Below, piece by piece: positions 1 through 10,553 of a DNA stretch of 64,000 nucleotides. This DNA is from Amborella trichopoda (taxonomy: Eukaryota > Streptophyta > Magnoliopsida > Amborellales > Amborellaceae). The stretch lies in NCBI RefSeq assembly GCF_000471905.2, contig NW_006495875.1, forward strand, positions 1,002,665 to 1,066,664, given 5' to 3'. A program made the position numbers and the translations under genes. Below the pieces are notes generated by a model, which made no database searches, had not been told where the DNA came from, and worked only from the letters and a program-made list of their open reading frames with translations. Numbering within the stretch: the stretch's first letter is position 1; each line of letters opens with the position of its first letter.

Positions 1-1965
1 TTTATACACGGTTTAGTAGTGGAATTCGACCCCCCAATGTAGTGTTGTAGTTCTTCACACCTTAAAATCAAGCGAGGAACCACATCCCAAGATATGTTTA
101 TAACAAAAGTGAACTAGACATTGTGTCCTGGAAACATAATTTCAACACTATGAGACTCCATTTGTATCTTAAACCACAAACTTCTTTTCCGTTTATTTTT
201 TTTGTTTGCAGAGTCATAGTTTCACTTTTAAAAATCATTTAAACTTCACGTCATAAAATAAATAGCTATGGTAGAAAATACTTTTCTGACAACAAGATAA
301 AGAGAACTTAGAACATGATCATATTGTAAATCACCAACTTGTTACAGAATACAGAAAGCCCAAAATAAGATCCAAAATCCAATTCCTATGAACAATTGTC
401 AAAAACATTTCAACTTATCGTATCCATATCATATTCCAACAAGAGCACCAGGTATCATCTTTTAGGTCCCATTTTGGACCACCAAACAACTTCACTAAGG
501 GAGTTGATTTAGGCGAAGAAGAATAAATGTTTTTTTTACCATTTAAGAATAAATGTTTTTTTACCATTTAAGAATAAATGTTTTTTACCAGCAAAACAAC
601 TTCACCAAAGGGACTCGTCCCTAAATAGTGAAGCAGACCATGCAGCAACTTTTTTCGCTCCCAAATGGGCAGAAGAAAGAACAACACTATTTAATATAAA
701 AATGGTCTGTACAAACAGAACCATTATTAATTATGATATTAACAAACTCAAAAAGTTAAAGGATGCCCATTATTACCATTATGATAAATGGTGTTCAATT
801 ATTCGTATATTGATATATATTCAAGCCATTTATTTTTTCTTTTTTATGAAAGGTTATGCAGTGTAACCCTCTTTTTCTTTAATAATTTAGTTTGACCAAT
901 TTTAACATTGCTCTAAGTGAAAAAAAAAATTTGCTTATCCCCAAAAAACTTTTTTTTCAAATATCATTCATAGTTTTGCCAATAAAGCTGCACGGTAAAG
1001 GATTTGTCATGTTTGTCAAGGGAAACTGGTTTAGCATCGGTAGAAAAATTTCCCTCAAACTAACTTCAAAGGAATTTGGAGAAAGAAAGAGAGAGAGCAA
1101 GAGGGGCACCACCCGGGAGGGGGGGGTGGGGGGGTGTGGGTAGAGTTTTATGGGCATTGATACTTGAGGCTGTGCATAAAGAAAGGATGACATGCCTCAT
1201 ATGAAAATACCATGGACATTAAGTTGATGGATGTGTTCCAGAAATAAAAACAATAGCATCAAGATCCAAAACCTGAGAAACAGGTGGAACAATTTGAAAA
1301 TAAGGTTTGTGAAGCTCAACATTCATTTTAGCTCTATCAAAACTCCTAACCCATCCAGGATGGGAAGGCCCTTCAAGGTCAACAAAGGAACGTTACTGCT
1401 AGCTTTTGTGGGCTCTCCCAGAGCATACTGATCTGCTGAAGCAGAAGAGAAGCCCCTCCTAATTGGTTGAGTATGGTTTCTAATCATCTTTCTCGTTGCT
1501 TCCCAGAGGAAGGCGACTTGCCCAACACAGGTGGCTCCACTCAATTGGAGAAGGTTTCAGTGATCAGTGATGCAAGGAATGTCTCATTCCTGGGGATTCT
1601 CAGAGGGCTCAACATGACTGCTTACTGCTTAGCTAGAGAGAGGATGGATAGATATTTGGAACTCCATTATAATATCATACTGCATTTCCGATCGTATATA
1701 TTTTTACAAATCCATATTTGTTCTTGTGTATTTGTTGCATACAATGTACTTACAGATTCTCTCAGAGCGGAGGTAGGCACACTTCAGGTTAGTCCCTCTC
1801 CTAAACATCCTAAAGGCCTTAGGGAACTTGCTAATCTTCACTCTTATATAAACTATGACACCCCTTCCCGCATACCTCACTTTATTCCTCTTTTAGCCTC
1901 CTCCTCTCATAGCCCCAAGAAGAGGAGCTCTAGAAGGAGTACCTCTCAACCCCCAAATCCTCCAA
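1..1965. other. AT-rich spacer, no recognised gene
   Basis: No coding region could be recognised on either strand. A short minisatellite (about 25 bp unit, three copies built on aataaatgtttttt...accatttaag) lies at about 523-590. A G-rich tract lies at 1101-1139. The missing 3' exons of the membrane-protein gene at 7501-8223 (-) should lie to the left of that gene, but I found no exon here that continues it. Open frames at 1323-1544 (-) and 1467-1991 (+) have no family I recognise. The second overlaps the LINE start and may be part of its 5' region. Confidence 0.5.
523..590. repeat. Short minisatellite, ~25 bp x 3
   Basis: Three consecutive copies of a unit made of aataaatg, a run of T, then accatttaag. 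The copies differ mainly in the length of the T run. Confidence 0.7.
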
Positions 1966-4900
1966 ATGAAGATCCTTTGTTGGAATATTAGGGGGCTTGG
2001 AAGCTATGCAAAACGCAACGTTGTCTGATCCCTTGTGATGTGAGCCATAACCCCGGGTTTCTAACTCTCTTTGAAACAAAACTCCCTGCTCCTCAGCTTC
2101 CTTTGATTAGGGAAATTTGGGGCAAGAAGCCTTGTTCCTGGACCGCAAAGGACTCCTCTGGAGGCATTTGGGTCCTATGGAATCCAACCCTTTTTCAAGC
2201 TCTCTCCTACTCCATAAAAGAGTTCTCTGTCAACATTCTTTTCGATAGGATTTCTGATAATCTCTTGCTTAAAACCTCCTTCGTCTATGGGCCTTATTGT
2301 CCCACAAGATGTCTTGAGCTTTGGGTGAAAAGCTCTGGAGGACACATAACTGAGTTCATGAGAGCTCTCTCAAATTTTATTGAAAGTAACCCTCTCCTTG
2401 ACATTCCTCTATCAGGTGCTTCCTACACTCGGTCCAACCATGCCAACACACCTATCATGACTAAAATTGAAAGGTTCCTAGTTTCCAATGAATGGGAAGC
2501 CTCTTTCCCTAGTACCCACTCTTCCGCCCTCTCCAAAATTACCTCTGATCACAAACCTATTATGTTAGATACTAACCCCATTTAGTAGGTTCAAACTCTT
2601 CTGGTTGGAGGAGCCTTCTTTCCCACATCTTGTTAGGAACTGGTGGTCATCCATTTCGGTCACAGGTTGAGCAGGCTTTAGACTCTCCAAAAACTTTCTT
2701 AAGGCATCTATTAAACAATGGAGTTGTAGTGCCCCAAGTAACTTTAGGCAACAGATTCAGACCTATTCGACCTAAATCCAATCCCTAGATTCCCTTGAAG
2801 AATCCAGAGATCTTTCTCCCCAAGAATCCTTGGGGCCTCGACCAAACACAACCTCTTTCTTCTCCTCAAACAAGAGGAATTGTACTGGTACCAGAGATCC
2901 AAGATCAAGTGGCTTAAACTTGGGGATAGGAACACTGCCTTCTTCCACAAAACTGGTAGGTCCAGGAGAAGAGGTAATGCTATTACTCTCATCTCTGTTG
3001 GGGACCGTTTCTTCACCCAACCTGCCATATTAACTAGATTTTCATTAGATATTTTAGGAATCTCTTCTCCATTCCCCAAGGGGCGTGACGGTAAAAGGCT
3101 CGGATAGCCAGCGCAAGAGCACGGGTTCGAGTCCTGAGAACTGCCACTTTTTGCATAAGCCAATGGTTAGGAACATTTCCAGCCCACCCCTCCCGGGACC
3201 CCGCTTAGGCGGGACCAGCACCGAGTTACGGCCCTTTTTTTCTTCTCCATTCCCCGTGGACCTAAATCCTCCTTAGGTAATCTCTCCTTTCTTACCCTTT
3301 CTCGGGAAGATGCATCATGGTTGGAAAGACAGTTCACTGAAGTTGAAATACATGGCGCAATCTTCCATCTTGCTAGGGATAAAGCCCTTGACCTCAATGG
3401 TTTCCCAATTGCTGTTTTTCCAAGACTTCTAGGATACCATGACCCCAGACCTTATCCCTTCTTTAATGAATTCTAAAATAGACGTCGCATAAACACAGCT
3501 TTAAATTGTAGTTTCATCTCCCTCATTCCTAAGTTTGAAGGGCCGAAAAAGTGAGAAACTTTCGCCCTATAAGTCTTCTTAATTCCTCCTTCAAGATCCA
3601 CTCTAAGGTCCTCGTTACGAGACTTTAGAACGTGCTGCACTTTGTGATATCCCCAGAACAATCGGCATCCATTGCCAATAGGCAGATTCTTAACATACTT
3701 CTGGGAGTCCAAGGTTAGTCATCAAATTAGATTGGGAGAAAGCCTATGATTGGATGGATTGGGATATCCTTGATGAAATTCAGGCCGGTATTGGATATGA
3801 TCTCAAATGGAGATCATGGATTAAGGCCTGCATCTCCAACCCCTCCTTCTCCATTATCATTAATGGATCCCCTACTGGCTTCTTTCAATCTTCTAAGGGG
3901 CTCCGCCAAGGAGACCCCCTTTCCCCCTTTCTATTCACTTTCCTAAAAGAGCCTTTCTCTAGATCTACCAGACTTGGGATCCTCACTGGATTCCGTATTT
4001 CCTCTAAACGCCCTGAAATCTCTCACCTCCTTTATGTTGATGACACCCTTATTTTTGTGGGGCTGATACCATCCAACTGGATAAGCTTTGGCTCTTTCCT
4101 TAGATGCTTTGAGATCTCCACTAGGATGAAAGTCAAATATGTCCAAAACAAAGATGCTAGGCGTTTGGGTCCAAGACCAGGATCTCGCATCACTCGCTGA
4201 GCAGTTAAGGTGTGCTATAGATCATTTTCCCTCCTTTTACTTGGGCATTCCCCTTTGCTTAAGAAACCTAGGAAAACTCTTTGGGACAAAATCATTGAGA
4301 AATTCTCGTGGAAGCTAGCCAATTGGAAAGGTAGATTCCTACCCCTTAGCAATAGTATTACCCTTATAAAAGCAACCTTAGCTAACATCCCTATCTTCCA
4401 AATGTCTCTCTTTAGGATCCCAATGTTTGTTGCTAATCGCCTTGGAAAAATTATGAGGGATTTCTTGTGGAATGGCGATTCTGAAGACGATAAATTCCAC
4501 TTGGTTGCTTGGGATAAGATTTGTACCTCAAAAAACTAAGGGGACCTTGGTATCAAGAAATTGATCCACGTGAACTCTGCCCTCCTTAGCAAATGGTGGT
4601 GGATGGAAAATGGTGGTGGAGGTTCACTTGCCCATATCCTTTACTATGGAAAGAAGTCATTTGGGCTAAATATGGTCTTGGAGTTAACGGTTTGCTCCCT
4701 TCTTCGCCTTTGCATCATACCTCTAGTGCTTGGAAGTCCATCTCTCCTCTATCAGATCTGCTTATAGTGGTTTCATTGAATTTAGGATTAGGGAACAGGC
4801 ACAGAGTTAGATTTTGGAAAGACATTTAGCTAGGGGATTATTCACTAGGACAGCTTTTCCCTCTCTTTTTCTCTTAGCTGCAAATCAAGATGCCACAGTT

Positions 4901-6013
4901 GCTAGCTATGTGAAGCGAAGGGGCTCATCATTGGTGTGGACCCCAATCTTTAGAGTCTGAAATTACCGATTTCAACCCCCTCCTCCTCTTGCTATCTCCT
5001 TTCTTCTCTCCCCTCTCTAGAGAAGGCTCCCTCATCTTGGGCCCCAACCAATATGGGACCTTTACGGTCTCCTCCTTCTACTCCTCGCAGTCCCCCATTT
5101 TGATCCATCCCCCATCCTCAACAAAATTTGGTTTAGTCCCACTTCCCTCAAAGTCCAAACTTTCACTTGGATCCTTACTCAAGGCAAGATGTTAACGCTT
5201 GAACAGCTTCAAACGCGTGGCTGAACCCTCTGCCTCCATGTAGAAGAAACTATCCCCCACCTTTTCCTCCACCCCGCCTCCCTTCCACAACTTTTCTATT
5301 TTCTTTTCTCCCCTCCTTTCCCAAAAAATGGTTGTAAACTGTAGCACATCTTAATTCTCACTCTTGTGGTCTATAAGGATAGAAAGGAACGCGAGAACCT
5401 TTGGCTGTATAGCTAGGCACTAGTCCCCTTTGTTTGACTCTATCTTGGCACTGATCTCCTTTGGGGTTAAAAATATCCCTGCTTAATCCATCCTTCCATT
5501 AGCTCATTACCCAGCCAACTGGGACACTCTTCTCTACCTCCTTGTCCCTCCTTTCCCCCATCCTAAGGCAGTGTGGATCCTTCCCCCACCAGGGGGTCCT
5601 CAAAATCAACTCTGATGGTTCCTCTATGGAATCCTGGCCCCTCTATATTTGGTGGCACTTCAGCCAATTCAGATGGGGCTTTCATCTCTTTCTCAGGGTC
5701 TTTGGGTATTCTAGACTCAACCACAATGGGAGCTACAGCTTTACTTGAAGGGCTCAAGAAAGCCACACAAGTTGAAGCACATTTCACAATCGTACAGGTT
5801 GAGGTAGATTCCAACAACATCAGCCTTTGGGACTCTAACCTCAAACAACCTCCTTGGTGCCTCTCATATGTTTTTTATCTCAGAGCCTTCTTGTGCAGCT
5901 CGCTACCACCCATCTCTTTCAAGCATATTCACCAGGAAGCTAACTCAATTGTAGATAATCTCACTAAGGAAGGTGCTCTCTTAGCCAGCATACTTAGCCT
6001 GGCTAACTCATGA
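1966..6013 (+). pseudogene. LINE ORF2 pseudogene (EN-RT-RNase H)
   Basis: The frame is broken by many stops and shifts. At 1966-2580 the endonuclease carries ETKL-like and SDHKPIMLD motifs. At 3280-3420 is the pre-RT segment with a DKALDLNGFPIAVF match. At 3721-4060 the reverse transcriptase shows NGSPTGFFQSSKGLRQGDPL and the catalytic YVDDTLIF. At 4210-4840 is the RT C-terminal region (ITLIKATLANIPIFQMSLF, FLWNG). At 5590-6013 the RNase H domain ends with HIHQEANSIVDNLTKEG. A SINE interrupts it at 3078-3240. The element cannot make a working protein. Confidence 0.85.
3078..3240 (+). mobile_element. tRNA-derived SINE nested in LINE
   Basis: A 163-bp insertion between the LINE endonuclease and RT. 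It has a tRNA-like head with an A-box-like segment (about 3102-3118) and a clear B box, gggttcgagtcctg, near 3122-3135. The downstream part, with cccgggaccccgc and cgagttacggccc, resembles the conserved central domain shared by many angiosperm SINEs. It ends in a short T run (3233-3240). The flanks carry a perfect 15-bp target-site duplication, tcttctccattcccc, at 3063-3077 and 3241-3255, so both ends are exact and the insertion postdates the LINE. Confidence 0.85.
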
Positions 6014-6896
6014 TGTCTTCCCCACCCCCCTTCTTCCTCTTCCCTCTTATCTATTTTCGGGGAAAAAAAAAAAAGGAAAAAAAAAAGAAGAAAAAAAAAG
6101 GAAAAATAATAATAAAAAGAAAAATTTTAAAAAGAAAAAAGAGAGAAGGGATATATTTCTGTAAATTCATTTTTTATCAGCCTTTTTAAACTCGCTCTCC
6201 CGTTTCTCCCGCCCTTTTCTTGCAAGTGTACCTTCCTTTTGTCTCCTTCTTTCCTCTACTTTTATTATTCTTCTACTCCTCTCTTCTTTCTCTTTCTCCT
6301 CTCCTAGCTCTTTTATTCTAGCCTCTCTTTTGCATTCCCTGCTCTTCTTCTCGCTCCCTTCCTCACTAATACCTTCGGTGTTTGCTAGTCTGGTGACAGC
6401 AAACCAGAAGTCTTTCCTCTCCCTAATCTTTCTAGGAAAATTGTTTCATGCGTCCTGGACTGCAAGACCACGTATGCGGTCCAAAAGGTGTAAAGCATCC
6501 ATCTTAAAGATGGATGCAAGTAGGTGTTCCATCTAAAAACAATGGAAACTAACAGTCCAAATGTTTTCTTACTAGAATTATTATTCCTAGTTTTTAAAAT
6601 TTACTTATTTTTTAATATTCATGATCTCCGTGTTAGAGATTACATGTTTTAAAAGCTAAGTCCAAAAATCCATCTCAAAAATAGATTTATTAATAGACCC
6701 GCATTTCTACATGCGAGCTTGGCCGCATAGAAACCAGGTCCATCTTTCTATTCTAACCTTCTTCCTGGACTTCTTTGCTCTCTTTCTCTATCTTTTCTTT
6801 CGCATGTACAATTGGTGACAACCGGTTTCGATTCTATGAGCCAAAGGAAGGGTTCCATAGAGAATTTTACGATCATGGTGCGAATAAGTGGGTACA

Positions 6897-7085
6897 ACCT
6901 ACCTAGCTAGAGTTTCATTCTTTCTTTTTCACTATCTATCATCTTCCTTATCTCTTCTCATCTTCTCTATTTTCTCTCCATCCTCTCTCCACCTACCTAG
7001 CTAGAGTTTCATTCTTTCTTTTTCACTATCTCTCTTCTTCCTTATCTCTTCTCATCTTCTCTATGTCCTCTCCATCCTCTCTCCT
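6897..7085. repeat. 94-bp tandem duplication in LINE 3' region
   Basis: A pyrimidine-rich segment beginning acctacctagctagag is repeated directly, starting at 6897 and again at 6991. The copies differ by few substitutions. Confidence 0.75.
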
Positions 7086-7500
7086 CTTCTCTTCCCTCTT
7101 CTCACGGGCTCCTCTCCTTATGGCTTCTTCCTTTTTTTTGTACTTAACCTCTTCTAGAATTCTGTTTAGATTGTTTCCCTATTTTTCTAGTTCTTTTCTT
7201 GTAATCTGAGTACCCAGCCCTTTTACCACACCTTGTGGTTTTTTGTACTCTTTTACTATTTATTAATATAAAGTCAACTTTCTCAAAAAAAAAAATCTCA
7301 AAATAAATGAATTAGCTTCAGTTAACAATCAAAAAGAGAAAAACTGTAAATTTTCCATCCGAAAAATGGCAGATAAAATATCGCAAAGAAAATAAGCAAT
7401 TGCTAGTTAGGCCTTCATTACTATACATCCATAAAGCCATGCATACTGGTAACAGCCAATTATGCTTAAAGAAAGAAGTCGCACATGTCAAACAGCATAC

Positions 7501-7773
7501 CATATTTCCTCTGAAAAGAGGATAAACCATGAGATATCAAGCAGAATGCTGCAAACCAAAAGAACAGCATAAGTTCTCCCAAGACTTTGGCTGCTACTCT
7601 CAATGGCCACAAGGGCAAAAAGTGCAACCGCCAAATTGATCAGCAAAACCCCAGTGTATAAGGCGCCAAGAGATCCTATCAAAGCACACCCAATCTAAAA
7701 AAACAGCCAAAAAACCATAATCAAAATCCAAGAAAACTAAAACCCATAATTCCAAAGCCAATAAATGAACCAT

Positions 7774-7816
<43 letters not shown>

Positions 7817-8223
7817 TCCAACTTGGTTGCAAAAGATCCAAACGCCAAATCAAATTTCTGAATTCCAAAACATTCATGGATAGTTCATAAAACCCAACAA
7901 ATTTGGCAACAATAGAAACTCCCAAAAGAGAGCCACCACAAATTTCACATTCATGACCAGAATTAAGATGAAATCGATAGCAATTAGAAGGAAAATCTCA
8001 CTTGAATGTGAATAAGGAAAACAGCACAGGCCTGAACTTTATCGTAATCACGATGCCACGAGCTAATCTGTGCCCATAATGGTGAAGAACAGGGCATTAT
8101 ATCTCGATACCCCGGTAGACAAAATCCCTTCACAAAAGTTGCCGGCTTGGTGAGCTTGGACTGCCGTGAAGACAGCGATTCAGAAACTGCATTGGTGGTG
8201 GGAAACAATGCCCTACAATTCAA
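7501..8223 (-). CDS. AGTRAP-like multi-span membrane protein, 5' exons only
   Basis: Two coding exons are visible. Exon 1 ends at 8002 with donor CAA|gtgag. Exon 2 is 7501-7694 (acceptor ttttag|ATT, donor ATATG|gtatg). The joined product reads ...WHRDYDKVQACAVFLIHIQ then IGCALIGSLGALYTGVLLIN and a further hydrophobic stretch to WFILFSEEIW, giving two or three membrane helices. I remember this pattern as a conserved plant family annotated as type-1 angiotensin II receptor-associated-like; its function in plants is not known to me. Known members begin close to the WHRDYDKVQ block. Here the open frame continues upstream to ATGs at 8097 and 8223, so the start is uncertain. The third and later exons are absent near exon 2, where a LINE ends at 7295. 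The gene may continue beyond base 1 or be truncated. A (GA)n tract occupies intron 1. Confidence 0.6.
7778..7815. repeat. (GA)n microsatellite in intron
   Basis: About 18 uninterrupted GA units inside intron 1 of the AGTRAP-like gene. It produces artificial serine-leucine open frames on the - strand. Confidence 0.9.
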
Positions 8224-8299
8224 AAACTTTAGAGAGAGAATTGGGGAACCAGAGAAAGGGAATTCGTGGTAGGATGAGAGAGGTTATGCAACTGCATTG

Positions 8300-8600
8300 A
8301 AGCTTGTAAAAGTTAGAGAGAAAGAAAGAGAGCTGGAGGGTTTAAGAGGATAAGGTATGAATTAGGGGTTTTGGGTTTCATCAGATCCAGTGGAGGCCTT
8401 TTGCGGCCTCGCATATTAGCTGAGAGTGAGAGAGAGACGAAGGGAAGTAGAGAGAGAAATAAGAGAGAGAGAGACAGAGGCAAGACAGTAGAGAGAGAAA
8501 TAAGAGAGAACGGAAAGGAGAGAGAGAGAGAGCAAGGAAAAGTAGAGAGAGAGAGAGCAAGGAAAAGTAGAGAGAGAAATAAGAGAGAGAAAATACACTT
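8300..8600. repeat. Purine-rich GAGA region upstream of the AGTRAP-like gene
   Basis: Many interspersed gagagaga blocks with the recurring phrase agtagagagagaaataagagag. It lies just upstream of the - strand gene (start at or below 8223), so it is probably 5' UTR or promoter. GAGA-rich sequence is bound by plant BPC factors, but a role here is inference. The long ERERER-type open frames over it are artefacts. Confidence 0.6.
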
Positions 8601-8820
8601 TTGGACTGTGGCGAGAGAGAGAAACGAAAGGCAGTTTTTGGAGCGTGGCAAAACGGAAAAGAGTTAATGTTTTCTGCAAAACGAACGTACGGCGGGAGAA
8701 ACGCCCGAGTCTTAGAACCCGCACAGAGAACCGGAGAGAAAATATCAATATCCCCATATTTGATGCATAAATTTCCTAAGTGCCCCTGATTCAAGGTATT
8801 AGCCTCGATCGGCCCAGTAG

Positions 8821-8847
8821 AAATAATAATAATAATAATAATAATAT
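8821..8847. repeat. (AAT)n microsatellite
   Basis: About eight consecutive aat/ata triplets within AT-rich spacer. Confidence 0.85.
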
Positions 8848-9107
8848 TTGTTTAATATATTAGATTTTCAAAAATATTATTCATAACAAAATTTAAAAAA
8901 ATTATATATATATCTATTATACTTTACATTATTATGGATGTACCAAATAGTATCCATTATTGTATATAAGTCCGTTTTTTACCATTTATAACTTAATTTT
9001 TTAAAAAAAGACAGCTTTATCTTTTTCGGATGTTGAACGTCCGAAACTAGGCTGAAAGTATACCATTAACATTCCCATTTTCGAGTGTTGAACATCCGAA
9101 TTGAAAG

Positions 9108-9357
9108 ATAAAATTTCTATAAGGCTTAGGTTTTATGAAAACAAAATTAAGCTACATCTTAAATCCTCGTTAGGAAAGCACTTTAGAAATCATAAATCTC
9201 CACGATGGCTTTAAAATCAATTTCTAACATCAACACTAAATTTTGAAACTTAAAAAGTGATGGAACTTATGGATCTATGAACACCTATTTATATTATAAT
9301 TTGTTATAATATATATTATTTTTAGAGCTTAATGTATTATACAATATGTATATTTCT
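9108..9357 (+). repeat. Dispersed repeat A, copy 1 (truncated)
   Basis: Shares the ordered blocks tttctataaggcttagg, ttatgaaaacaaaat, taatcctcgt-like, atgatggct-like, gaacacctattta and ttttagagctt with copies at 26150-26526 and 35151-35506. It lacks their 3' third, being cut where a LINE 3' scrap begins at about 9358. It lies between the divergent AGTRAP-like and CIA30 genes. Confidence 0.7.
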
Positions 9358-9935
9358 TTTGAACGGTAGTGTACGACTTATCATTAATTCATATATAAAA
9401 TACAAGATGTTCAAGTAAAGACACAAGATTACAGAAATGAAGTAACTAACAAAAAAGGAGTATGGACTCCTCCTTTGGCAAGAACATCGGCTCTCTATAA
9501 CGATGTTGGACCGTTACCATAGAGGTTGATAAAATATCTCAAATTTAATGAAAAACAGTCTTTAATATCCAAAAAATATGGGACTTTCTCTTAGTAATGA
9601 CATTTGTTAAGTCTCTTTCGATAATCCTACTCCATTCCAAAGTGCATAGCAATTTCAAACATTCTAATAAACCTTGTGCTTCCGCCTCGTTTGCTGTTAT
9701 GATACCACAAGGACCCGAGTAAAAAAATATAATGCGACCCAAATTATTTATGATGAGTCCACTATAGCCAGCTGACCTTGCATTGCTATATGAATTTCCA
9801 TCAAAATTAAGTTTGAAAATTTTAACTGGTGGTGGTATCTAAACAACCTCACTACAAGTATTGTTGATAACACCATAGTTGCCACCGCCAAGGGATTGCT
9901 AAATGATAAGGCTTTTAGGAATAAATCCACTATAC
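9358..9935 (-). pseudogene. LINE 3' fragment with RNase H remnant
   Basis: The - strand reads PPPVKIFKLNF-DGNS, then about GLIINNLGRIIFFYSGPCG and ANEAEAQGLLECLKLL. This is the N-terminal half of a LINE RNase H domain, broken by frameshifts. The 3' side (9358-9420) has the AT-rich look of a LINE tail. It is strongly 5'-truncated and non-functional. Confidence 0.65.
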
Positions 9936-10553
9936 TATGCTACGTACAATATTTTTTAGTAATTTTTTAGATAGACAGAGCTCTTTTCATTTACTCCCTG
10001 CTAGACTAATAGCACCGGATTAGATAAAGTTATGCCGAGTATCGTAAAATTGCATTTTAAAAAAGATGTCCTTATATGTTTAACTACCAAACAACAAATA
10101 ACTCGTATCATGATTAATTTCATTGATTATTAGTGATAACGAGTATGCATGAACCATATTCTATTTTATAAAATAACTAGCTAGGAAATGACAGTCCATA
10201 TCCAGGCCTTTCATTTAGAGACCAATATGTCGAGATCAAATCCGGACCGTCCAAAGCCTAAAACCATGAAGGCCCAACCAGTTACATACTCGTGACATTC
10301 CTTTTCATTACTCAAATAGAGCAAAAAATACTTTTTTTTGGGGTAGATAAATAGAGCAAAAATGTTATTTTAGAGATGTCCACCGAATTTTAATACAGCA
10401 AGAACACAACCGATAATTCATAAAGGCGATAGGGGTATATTGCGCCATTCACAAATCTGAGGTGTGTTTTTCGGTAGTGTTTTCTCTCTCTTGCGAAAAT
10501 ACCCAGTTTAGTAGAGAGAGAGAGAGAGAGAGATTTTAGAAGGGTAACAGCCA
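9936..10553 (+). promoter_or_regulatory. Upstream region of CIA30 gene, with (GA)n leader
   Basis: No coding sequence. A (GA)n run at about 10513-10533 lies 20 bases before the CIA30 start codon and is probably in the 5' leader. A tatatt element at 10435-10440 is a possible but weak TATA box. The rest is AT-rich spacer. Confidence 0.4.

Larger units (their letters stand above)
1966..7295 (+). mobile_element. Long degenerate L1-type LINE
   Basis: A non-LTR retrotransposon on the + strand. ORF2 begins at 1966 with MKILCWNIRGLG, the usual start of plant LINE endonuclease domains. Endonuclease, reverse transcriptase, zinc-binding region and RNase H follow in order up to 6013. After that comes a pyrimidine-rich 3' region containing an A-rich patch at 6061-6145. 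The likely true 3' end is the sequence ending tttctc plus an A run at about 7285-7295, preceded by a tattaatataaag segment typical of LINE 3' ends. The 5' boundary is not resolved; ORF1 was not recognised and the element may begin before 1966. It lies beyond exon 2 of the membrane-protein gene at 7501-8223, in the opposite orientation. I could not find a TSD for the whole element. Confidence 0.8.

Noticed and set aside
3083..3160. A tRNA gene at the SINE head
   Set aside because: The B box is good but no acceptor stem or anticodon arm can be formed. The exact TSD around the 163-bp unit shows it is a SINE.
8313..8794. Several overlapping 98-137 codon frames on both strands
   Set aside because: They are simple-sequence frames over purine-rich repeats, with no domain and no family.
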